Assembly: GCA_021324455.1 (NCBI GenBank)
Contig: JAJPJA010000070.1
Location: 1-64,000 of the forward strand
Reading direction: 5' to 3'
DNA: 64,000 nucleotides
Source of the DNA: Pseudomonadota bacterium
Lineage (GTDB): Bacteria > Desulfobacterota > Binatia > Binatales > Binataceae
Within the stretch, counting starts at the first letter, position 1. Each line of letters begins with the position of its first letter. The translations under genes and the position numbers were made by a program. The notes under the pieces were generated by a model. It was not told the origin of the DNA. It was given only the letters and a program-made list of their open reading frames with translations, and ran no database searches. Of this stretch, positions 35,805 to 42,373 are shown piece by piece.

Positions 35805-36305
35805 ATGAAGTTCAAGAATTTAGTAGTAGCAGCTTGCATGCTGGCGGTGTGCTGGGGTGGCCGGGGATGGTGTGCCCAGGTTGTGGGCACGGTCAGCGAT
35901 GCCGCCGGCAAGCCGGTGCCAGGCATCGCAATTGTAGCCGTCGACCAGTCGGGAAAGGTGGCCGGGCAGTCCGTCAGTGGGGTCCACGGCAACTACCTGA
36001 TTGACGGCCTGAGTCCGGGCAAATACGTGTTCCGACTCGAACCGCGAGCGACCGGGATGCAGGGCGGAAACGGGGTCGCATACCTCAGCGCCGCAGGACT
36101 GACCGTTAACTGGACGGTCTCGCCCGACGCGCTGGCGCTCGACGATGCCACAACCGGCACCGGATTTTCGATCGCGTCGGTGATGGGTCCGTTGCTAACC
36201 CCAGCTGCAATCCCGGTAGCTGGAGGGGTTATCGCGGGTGCGGTGCTGGGAGGTTTGGGGGCCGCCGGTTCGTTGGGCGGGGGCTCCACCAGTCCCTCGC
36301 TATGA
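35805..36305 (+). CDS. small secreted protein with carboxypeptidase-regulatory-like (Ig-like) domain
   Basis: 166 aa. Signal peptide at residues 1-24 (KFKNLVVAACMLAVCWGG, cleavage near WCAQ). Residues 25-85 look like a CarboxypepD_reg beta-sandwich: VVGTVSDAAGKPVPGIAIVAVDQSGK and GNYLIDGLSPGKYVFRLEP. The C-terminus is Gly-rich and hydrophobic (GGVIAGAVLGGLGAAG), perhaps a surface or membrane tail. AAGG lies 9 bases before the ATG. It sits directly before the Wza-like gene, so a structural or anchoring role in the polysaccharide system is plausible but inferred. Confidence 0.75.
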   Translation: MKFKNLVVAACMLAVCWGGRGWCAQVVGTVSDAAGKPVPGIAIVAVDQSGKVAGQSVSGVHGNYLIDGLSPGKYVFRLEPRATGMQGGNGVAYLSAAGLTVNWTVSPDALALDDATTGTGFSIASVMGPLLTPAAIPVAGGVIAGAVLGGLGAAGSLGGGSTSPSL

Positions 36306-36385
36306 TTATGTCGGACGCGCCCGCGCTCCAGGACCGGTCTGATTAAGTCCGCCGCCAAGTCAAGGAACTGCGGCAAGGGGGGAGT

Positions 36386-37585
36386 GTGTCTTACACTATT
36401 CAATCCACGCTCGGAGGCTGCCGGTGGGCGGTCTGCGGTCTGATGTTGTGTGCCTGGGCCTGCGCTCCCATCCAGGATCCGGCGCCGGTTGCCGACCAGC
36501 AACCGCTGGCGGCAGCGCCGGCTGGCGCGAGCTCTGACGCGGAATTGAACACGCTGTGGACCCAGCGCAGGCACGATTCATTCAGTCCCGACTTTGCCAT
36601 CGGCCCCGGCGATGTAATCGTGATCTCGGTGCCGGACGTGGACGAGATCAAGTCGCGGGTGGAACGAGTTTCGGCCCGCAACACTATCACGATCCCGATC
36701 GCTGGTGAGGTGCGGGTCGGAGGTTTGACCGAGCAGCAGGCGCGTGAAGCAATCCGTACGGCGCTTTCGCGTTTGGTTAAGGATCCGCAGGTGGACGTAT
36801 TCGTCAAGGAGTACGTAAGCCGTCAGGTCGCGGTGATTGGAATGGTGAACAAGCCGGGCCTATACAGTCTGAGCAGCCGCTCAAATACCATTTTGGATCT
36901 GATTGGCCGCGCCGGGGGACTGAATGAGAAAGCCAGCGCTACGGTAATTTTCATCCCGATGACGGGGGATTTTCAAAGCCGCCGGCCGGCGCCGGAGATG
37001 CTGGAGACGGCCGCCCGCATGGACGACGATTCAGAGCATAGCGCCGCAATGGCTCCCGCCATGGATACCCAATCCATCGCCGAAGCGCGCTCGGGTCCGC
37101 AGAAAGCCTCCGCTCCAGCGCCAGAAGCAAAGCTGAGACCGGTGTCCCTTCCTCTGCCTAGAGCGAGCCATCCGATCTACATCGGACTGGACGAGCTGAC
37201 GCGCGGCAGCGTGGATGACCTGCCGGTGCGCCCCGGCGATGTGATCGTGGTGCCAGCCAGCGGCGACGTGCTGGTACAAGGCTGGGTCGCAACGCCGGGC
37301 GCATACCATATCACGCCCGGTCTGACCGCGGTGGGAGCGATCGCCGCGGCGGGCGGTGAAATGTTCAGTACCACCGCCAGGGTGCTGCGCGCCGGACCCA
37401 ACGGCGACCGGATCGACATTCCACTGAACATCAGCGATGTAAGGGCGGGACGGGAGCCCGATATTCCGGTTCAGTCGGGAGACGTGGTGGTGGTTGATCG
37501 CTCCGTGGTCGGTGCCCTTCCTTATACGATTTATTCCGTCTTTACCCGCTTCGGCGGCGGCATGGCTATCCCGATTCCATTCTGA
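36386..37585 (+). CDS. polysaccharide export outer-membrane protein (Wza/GumB type)
   Basis: 399 aa with GTG start at 36386 and a GGGGGGA tract just before it. An N-terminal hydrophobic stretch with several Cys (GLMLCAWACAP) is lipoprotein-like, but the lipobox is not canonical. Poly_export domain: FSPDFAIGPGDVIVISVPDVDEI and ITIPIAGEVRVGGLTEQQAREAI, then SLBB domains (VAVIGMVNKPGLYSL and VLVQGWVATPGAYHI). It is expected to form the outer-membrane channel that works with the Wzc-like kinase at 32718-35117. Acidic insert at about 190-270 between the SLBB repeats. Confidence 0.93.
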   Translation: MSYTIQSTLGGCRWAVCGLMLCAWACAPIQDPAPVADQQPLAAAPAGASSDAELNTLWTQRRHDSFSPDFAIGPGDVIVISVPDVDEIKSRVERVSARNTITIPIAGEVRVGGLTEQQAREAIRTALSRLVKDPQVDVFVKEYVSRQVAVIGMVNKPGLYSLSSRSNTILDLIGRAGGLNEKASATVIFIPMTGDFQSRRPAPEMLETAARMDDDSEHSAAMAPAMDTQSIAEARSGPQKASAPAPEAKLRPVSLPLPRASHPIYIGLDELTRGSVDDLPVRPGDVIVVPASGDVLVQGWVATPGAYHITPGLTAVGAIAAAGGEMFSTTARVLRAGPNGDRIDIPLNISDVRAGREPDIPVQSGDVVVVDRSVVGALPYTIYSVFTRFGGGMAIPIPF

Positions 37586-38148
37586 CCCGGCCCCCCCGCG
37601 CGTCCGTCGCGGGCGTATTCGTGTACTGGTTGCTCCGGTGCCGAATGCGCGCCGATCTCAAAACGGGGAATTTGCCGCTCCGCCAGCAACGCTCTCAACC
37701 GAAAGCCAAAGCGATAACGGCGGTTGCATTCGAACGCCGGATGAGCCTGTTTCTTCCACCGCCCGAAGTCCTTCACCGGAAGCGCGATGCACCCATGGAA
37801 TGGTTGGACCGGCAAAGGCGGAGCGTGCAGAAGAATTTCCATTGGCGGAAGCGGATGGATTTAATCGGAGGGAAAAATGAGCTCATGGCCGATAAGCGAA
37901 ACCCGGCGGCAGACAGCACGGCGGTGCGAGTCGCCTTGTGGCGGGGCGTCAGAGTTGGTGCCGGCGACAGCGACCTGGCCGGTCTGATTGAAGTCCGGGA
38001 TTTGGCGGTAATTTCATCGTGCAATTCCGGCGTTAACAGCGCATCTGGATCGACCCGCCGATGTCCGCGCCGATCGCCGCTTGTGGCTGAATCACACAGA
38101 TATGTGTGAGTTGCGCTTTCACCTTGGCGATCCGGCGCGGCAGTCCCA
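37586..38148. other. intergenic stretch, no supported gene
   Basis: About 560 bases between the export gene and the convergent MaoC-like gene. A GC hairpin CCCGCG-N7-CGCGGG at 37595-37613, 10 bases after the stop, may help terminate the export transcript, but no T run follows. A frame at 37621-38109 and a short one from 37877 (with GGAGGG before it) show no family likeness and are not called. An 18-bp palindrome lies near the right end (38092-38109). Confidence 0.5.
38092..38109. repeat. inverted repeat TCACACA-N4-TGTGTGA
   Basis: Perfect 7-bp arms around GATA, 40 bases beyond the stop of the MaoC-like gene. Could be a weak terminator hairpin or an operator-like site. The half-site order is the reverse of the CRP consensus (TGTGA-N6-TCACA), so CRP binding is not suggested. 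Confidence 0.4.
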
Positions 38149-39285
38149 TCACGACCGGCTCGGCAGCTCCACGACGGCGCGTCCCACAACCGACAGCTCG
38201 CCGTCCTGGTTGTGCGCTTGCTGCTCGATCTCCACCAGGTGCCGCGCGTCCTCGATATACCTGCGCGTCACCTTACCCCTGATGAACAGCAGGTCGCCCA
38301 CCGGATTGTGCCGCCGGATTTTGCAGCTTGAGCGGCGCAGGAAGCCGTCGTCACCCATCCAGTTGGTGAGGTGATGGATAAGCCAGGAGCAGCGTTCCGG
38401 CCCGTAGTCGTAGGCGCCGGGTGCGCCAACCTCGCGCGCGAATTCCTCTTCCCAATGCACCCGCTCAGGACAGTCGGGGATGCCGAAGCGGTTCTCGATC
38501 GCGAGACCGGGATGGGCCTGCATCAGCTTCCAGGCGAGCTTGTTGGCGCGAATGTACAACCCACCCCATCCCTGGGCAAAGGCAATGGAGCCGGTGACCG
38601 TCATCGGGCCCTTAAGCATCACGGGCAGTTCCTCGCCGTCGGCGACGTCCTGCCAATCGCGCGCAGCCGCTCCCCGAATCTTCTCTGCGGCATACAGTTC
38701 GTAGGCTTCGGCCAGTTCCTGTCTGGTGTAGCGGCGCGGCGGACGAGCTTTCACCTGGTTGTACTTGGTGCCCTGTTCGCGCGCCCGATCGCGTTCGGTG
38801 CGGAAGCATGAACTGTCCGCCTCGGCCACCAATTCGCCGCGCTGGTTGAAGAAATTCACGTGGTAAGTCTGCTGAATCGCGCGGCCGGCGAAACGCGTCT
38901 GGCGCTCGCGGATCTCCTTCAACCAGGCCTCGGTCGATATGCAGTCGTTGCGCCGGACGATCTTGTGCCAGGTCCAGTCGGCGCCGGACCACATCGCGTG
39001 CACTCCGGCCAGTCCGCCGACATAGCCGGAGACAATCCGGCTGGTGGCGAACAGAAAACTCGGCAGCGCGATGATGCCGCCGTAGCTGGTGCCCGATGCG
39101 TACACGGGGTCGCACCAGAGCGGATTGTCGTCGCCGATGCCGTGGGCGTAATGGCGGATGTTGTCGCGCGTAGCCTCGTAACACCAGGGTTCGACGGTCT
39201 CCTCGATCCTGACGCCGATGCGTTTGCGCAGCTGCTCCAGTTCCTGTTCTCTGATGGTGGGGAATCTGGGTTCGATGGCCGGCAT
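38149..39285 (-). CDS. MaoC/FAS1-like double hot-dog dehydratase
   Basis: 378 aa from ATG 39285 (GAAAGGA upstream). An N-terminal MaoC_dehydratas_N-type domain with YEATRDNIRHYAHGIGDDNPLW and YGGIIALPSF, and a second hot-dog region near the C-terminus (FLRRSSCKIRRHNPVGDLLFIRGKV) as in acyl-dehydratases of the two-domain type. Probably hydrates an enoyl-CoA or dehydrates a 3-hydroxyacyl-CoA. It is transcribed divergently from the IclR gene, across a region with TTGTACAA-type palindromes, so the regulator probably controls it. Confidence 0.8.
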   Translation of the reverse strand: MPAIEPRFPTIREQELEQLRKRIGVRIEETVEPWCYEATRDNIRHYAHGIGDDNPLWCDPVYASGTSYGGIIALPSFLFATSRIVSGYVGGLAGVHAMWSGADWTWHKIVRRNDCISTEAWLKEIRERQTRFAGRAIQQTYHVNFFNQRGELVAEADSSCFRTERDRAREQGTKYNQVKARPPRRYTRQELAEAYELYAAEKIRGAAARDWQDVADGEELPVMLKGPMTVTGSIAFAQGWGGLYIRANKLAWKLMQAHPGLAIENRFGIPDCPERVHWEEEFAREVGAPGAYDYGPERCSWLIHHLTNWMGDDGFLRRSSCKIRRHNPVGDLLFIRGKVTRRYIEDARHLVEIEQQAHNQDGELSVVGRAVVELPSRS

Positions 39286-39372
39286 CTGTTCCTTTCTCGA
39301 AGTCTGAAAACCCGCGGTTCGTGCATGCCGACGGGCCAACTTCCGCCGCCATGATGGCGGAACGCGGGCCGA

Positions 39373-39380
39373 TTGTACAA
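39373..39380. promoter_or_regulatory. TTGTACAA operator-like palindrome 1
   Basis: Perfect 8-bp palindrome in the divergent region between the MaoC-like gene and the IclR gene. The same 8-mer recurs at 40241 and 40267, downstream of the regulator gene. Three copies around one regulator suggest its binding site. Confidence 0.55.
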
Positions 39381-39401
39381 CAGTTCAGTAAATTGTATAT
39401 A
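39373..39401 (+). promoter_or_regulatory. candidate sigma-70 promoter of the IclR gene
   Basis: TTGTAC (39373-39378), 17-base spacer, TATATA (39396-39401). The predicted transcript start at about 39408 is only a few bases before the GTG at 39411, so the mRNA would be leaderless or nearly so. The -35 box lies inside palindrome 1 and the -10 box inside the second palindrome. Confidence 0.45.
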
Positions 39402-39407
39402 TACAAT
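39392..39407. promoter_or_regulatory. 16-bp palindrome ATTGTATATATACAAT
   Basis: Perfect palindrome with ATTGTA outer arms similar to the TTGTACAA sites. It covers the -10 box proposed for the IclR gene. Probable regulator site, allowing autoregulation. Confidence 0.5.
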
Positions 39408-39410
39408 CCT

Positions 39411-40184
39411 GTGCGTCCAGGAACTCCTCGTATCCGGGCGGTGCCCGCGGTAACGCGCGCGGCCGCCCTTCTGCGTCTGCTCAGCCGCAGCCGGGCGCCG
39501 CTTGGGCTCAAGCCAATTGCACAAAGTCTGGATCTGGTTCCCAGCACGGCGCTGCACATACTGCGGGCGCTGGCCGCCGAACAACTCGTGCAGTTCGATC
39601 CCCAGAGCAGGCAGTACAGATTAGGGTCGGGGATACTGCCGCTGGCGCGCGCCGTGCTCGACCGCGGCGACTTTTCCAGCCTGGTGCGGCCGAAGCTGGA
39701 TAATCTCTCCAGCCGCTACGGCTTGACCGTGATTGGCGTCGCGGTGCCGGACCTCGATCATATGATCGTGGTGGCGCTGTCGCACGCGCAGGCTCCGGTA
39801 CGCCTGCATGTCGATGTCGGCAGTCGGTTTCCCGCGTTGATCAGCGCAACAGGGCGCTGCGTGGCCGCCTTTGGCGGGCATTCGTGGAAAGACATCGAGC
39901 AGCGATTTCGCTTGCTTCGCTGGGATCGCGCCCCCTCCTACGGCACCTGGCGTAAGGAAGTAGAGCGGGTCCGCCGCCGCGGCTTCAGTATCGATAGCGG
40001 CAACTATATCGCCGGCTTAACCATTGTGGCGGTGCCGATCCTTAACCGGCGCGGCACGATCTCGCACACTATTGCTGCGGTCGGCCTTGGCAGCCAGCTC
40101 AATCGTGCGCGGTCGCTTGCGCTGGCGCGCGACATGCGCAGTGCGGCGCAGGAGCTCGAGAGGGAGTTGCTTTCGGAGTCATAG
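39411..40184 (+). CDS. IclR-family transcriptional regulator
   Basis: 257 aa from GTG 39411; the frame is open up to 39321, but the upstream part runs through the promoter palindromes. The N-terminal winged helix shows AAALLRLLSRSRAPLGLKPIAQSLDLVPSTALHILRALAAEQLV. The C-terminal effector domain shows VVALSHAQAPVRLHVDVGSRFPALISATGRCVAAF and YIAGLTIVAVPILNRRGTI, both typical of IclR. The effector is probably a small organic acid or CoA-pathway intermediate. It likely regulates the divergent MaoC-like gene and the DUF1329 gene downstream, both flanked by the same palindrome. Confidence 0.92.
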   Translation: MRPGTPRIRAVPAVTRAAALLRLLSRSRAPLGLKPIAQSLDLVPSTALHILRALAAEQLVQFDPQSRQYRLGSGILPLARAVLDRGDFSSLVRPKLDNLSSRYGLTVIGVAVPDLDHMIVVALSHAQAPVRLHVDVGSRFPALISATGRCVAAFGGHSWKDIEQRFRLLRWDRAPSYGTWRKEVERVRRRGFSIDSGNYIAGLTIVAVPILNRRGTISHTIAAVGLGSQLNRARSLALARDMRSAAQELERELLSES

Positions 40185-40240
40185 GCGTTGCCCGCCGCCG
40201 GCTGAGAAGCGCGTCTTTGCTCCGAAGGCGGCCGTTACAA

Positions 40241-40248
40241 TTGTACAA
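40241..40248. promoter_or_regulatory. TTGTACAA operator-like palindrome 2
   Basis: Part of a longer dyad AATTGTACAAATACAATT, 57 bases after the IclR stop. Same 8-mer as at 39373 and 40267. Confidence 0.55.
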
Positions 40249-40266
40249 ATACAATTTAACCGGTTG

Positions 40267-40274
40267 TTGTACAA
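40267..40274. promoter_or_regulatory. TTGTACAA operator-like palindrome 3
   Basis: Third copy, 18 bases beyond the second. It coincides with the -35 region of the promoter proposed for the genes at 40378 and 40668, which suits repression by blocking RNA polymerase. Confidence 0.55.
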
Positions 40275-40295
40275 TTCCGGGGTTTTCGCGATAAT
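40267..40295 (+). promoter_or_regulatory. candidate promoter for the small ORF and DUF1329 gene
   Basis: TTGTAC (40267-40272), 17-base spacer, GATAAT (40290-40295). The geometry is the same as the candidate promoter of the IclR gene, with TTGTACAA again forming the -35 box. Confidence 0.45.
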
Positions 40296-40377
40296 GCCCG
40301 AAAGCGGGGGATGCCGGCCTGCCGGGGCCATCGTCAAGGAGACGCCAGGCTCCTCGATGGAGCATGTGAGGGGGAAA

Positions 40378-40626
40378 ATGAAATTGGCCACCATTGATTT
40401 GTCCCTGCGCATCGGTACCGGGGTCAAAGCGGAGTTCGAAACCGTCTTGAACTGGGCGGCTGCCGCCCAATCTCGCGACCTTCTCGAACGGCGCGGCGCG
40501 ATCGTCGCGCGCGAGTTCAAGCCCGACGATCGCCAGCGAGCACCTGGGCCAACCCGCGGATATCGCGGCAGCCTGTTCGTCTTCGGTATCGGCGGCAGCT
40601 GGTTACATAAGCGGCCGGAGGATTAG
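40378..40626 (+). CDS. small hypothetical protein (82 aa)
   Basis: ATG 40378 is preceded by GAGGGGG at good spacing, and the frame runs to 40626. The product MKLATIDLSLRIGTGVKAEF... has no family that I recognise; the MKLATI start is like that of fumarylacetoacetate-hydrolase-type proteins, but nothing after it fits. It may be a truncated gene or a real short leader protein. It lies behind the TTGTACAA promoter and 41 bases before the DUF1329 gene, so both may be on one transcript. Confidence 0.35.
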   Translation: MKLATIDLSLRIGTGVKAEFETVLNWAAAAQSRDLLERRGAIVAREFKPDDRQRAPGPTRGYRGSLFVFGIGGSWLHKRPED

Positions 40627-40667
40627 GGTTAATTAGCGGGCGTTGTCTGCCGCAGCGGAGAACAGTC

Positions 40668-42005
40668 ATGAAGCGAGCTGTGTGGATTTTCGTTGCCGCG
40701 ACGTGGTTAGCGCTGACCACCACGATGGCGTCGGCGCAGCAGTTCGACCCCAGGGTCTACCAGCAGATGGTGGACGCATCGTCGCCGCAGAGCATTGCTC
40801 CGGGCACCAGAATTACGGTGCATAACTGGACCAGGTACAGGAACTTTCTTCCCTATTTCGTCCAGCTCGCGTTCGCGGGGCAGGGTCATTTCCGGGTCGT
40901 CGACAGTCCCGAATATGTAGTGGAGGTCGGGCCTACCGAAGATTACCCGATTCCGAAGGCGATGCGTCAGGATACCGAGAAATACGCCGGTCAGACCAGG
41001 CTGCTGCCCTATCCCGCCACCGGAGGGTTTATCTGGAGCGGCTATAAGGCGGGGACGCCGTTCCCGGATCCAAGCGAGCCGAACAAGGCTGCCAAGATAA
41101 TGTATAATCTCTGGGGCGGTTTCTTTCAGCCGTTCGCGCTTCATGAATTCAGCCACAACTGGCTGACCGACTCTTTCGGCAATGTTCAACCCGAAGATAC
41201 CGACGACGCGTTCTATCGTCTGATACACATGAGCGACCCGCCGTACCCGATGAATCTTCCCGACGCCGCCGGCTATATGATTGCAAACCGCTTCATCGAA
41301 ATAATCCCGGAGCAGGCCAAGTATACAACCGCGTTGGAACTGATCCCCGACGATCCGGCGCGGCTGACCGAGGAATACGCATTCCTGCCGAGCCTGCGGC
41401 GGTCGTTGCGGCTGTCGAGCGCCTCGCGCTGCGCGCCAATCCTGGGCACCGACTTCCTGGCGGATGACAGCGACTGGAAGCCAGCGTACTTCAGACCCGA
41501 ATATCTCGGCGAAAAGAAACTATTGGTACCGTTTATCAACGAGAACATCGCGTTTACCGAAGCCTCGCGTTCGGCTTTCATGGGCGGCGATAAAACCAGC
41601 GGAGTGGCGTTTCCGGGTTGGCCGAAAGCCGGCTTCACCAAATGGCAACTGCGCAAGGTGTACCTGATTAACATGCGGGCGACCGCGGCTCTGGGGCGCG
41701 GCTACTGCTATTCGGACCGCATCTTTGCCGTTGATACGCAAACCTGGCAGACCTATAGCGAGGAGAATTACGATCGTACCGAAAAGCTTTATCACATCGT
41801 ATGGGACTACCCGGGCACGGTGATGTACGAGGGTCACAGAACGGTCCAGCCGCGCGCCTTTGGCGGCGCGATGGGCTACGACTGGGAGAACAACCACGCC
41901 ACCGCCAGTTTCGGTTACGACCTGACAATCGATGACCAGGTGCCGGGCGAATACCGGGCAGCCGGTGTTTACACGCCCAGCGGCCTGGATCGAGTGATGA
42001 AGTAA
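40668..42005 (+). CDS. DUF1329-family secreted protein
   Basis: 445 aa with a clear Sec signal peptide (residues 1-24, ending ASAQ). Features of DUF1329 outer-membrane/periplasmic proteins: PYPATGGFIWSGYKAGTPFP, AFLPSLRRSLRLSSASR, PILGTDFLADDSDWKP, and YSDRIFAVDTQTWQ. The fold is related to LolA/LolB lipoprotein carriers. In proteobacteria such genes often accompany DUF1302 proteins and lipid or steroid catabolism. Here it follows an IclR regulator with shared palindromes. Role inferred: carrier for a hydrophobic substrate. Confidence 0.88.
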   Translation: MKRAVWIFVAATWLALTTTMASAQQFDPRVYQQMVDASSPQSIAPGTRITVHNWTRYRNFLPYFVQLAFAGQGHFRVVDSPEYVVEVGPTEDYPIPKAMRQDTEKYAGQTRLLPYPATGGFIWSGYKAGTPFPDPSEPNKAAKIMYNLWGGFFQPFALHEFSHNWLTDSFGNVQPEDTDDAFYRLIHMSDPPYPMNLPDAAGYMIANRFIEIIPEQAKYTTALELIPDDPARLTEEYAFLPSLRRSLRLSSASRCAPILGTDFLADDSDWKPAYFRPEYLGEKKLLVPFINENIAFTEASRSAFMGGDKTSGVAFPGWPKAGFTKWQLRKVYLINMRATAALGRGYCYSDRIFAVDTQTWQTYSEENYDRTEKLYHIVWDYPGTVMYEGHRTVQPRAFGGAMGYDWENNHATASFGYDLTIDDQVPGEYRAAGVYTPSGLDRVMK

Positions 42006-42373
42006 CGCAACGGAGACCTTCGCCGAAGCAACGGCGCGAGCCCGGGCAAACTTTCGCACCATAACTGTGCGGGGAACGCCATCCGGTTGGAAACATCGAC
42101 CAGCATGCGCGTGCCTACAACGACTATGTGGCACACACTCCGGCACAGTGCCGGAGCGATGGCGGCGGCGGTGAGCATGGCGGCCGGCGCAGGCCGGCAG
42201 AATTTTCCAATTTGCGGGTCGGCGTTCTGGAAGCCAACTGTTCCTGGGGCGCCAGGGCGCAGATTTGCTGGCAAATTAGGGGTTCGTCATGGCACGGCGC
42301 TGGCGCAGCGCCCCGCCGGGCCGGCCGCGAAGTCAAAGTCGGGACGTGTTCATTTCGACCGACAGTGGATACC
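42006..42373. other. intergenic stretch between convergent genes
   Basis: 368 bases without a supported gene. It contains one strong inverted repeat, 42138-42156 (CTCCGGCAC-A-GTGCCGGAG). This could act as a rho-independent-like stop for either side, though no T run follows. Open frames here lack homology. Confidence 0.5.
42138..42156. terminator. perfect 9-bp inverted repeat, possible terminator
   Basis: CTCCGGCAC and its exact reverse complement around a single A. It lies between the convergent DUF1329 and CoA transferase genes. No T tract is seen, so its termination strength is uncertain. Confidence 0.35.

Noticed and set aside
37621-38109. 162-codon frame after the export gene
   Set aside because: No homology, no ribosome binding site, low-complexity basic composition.
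38092-38109. CRP-binding site
   Set aside because: Arms are TCACA...TGTGA, the reverse of the CRP half-site order and with the wrong spacing.
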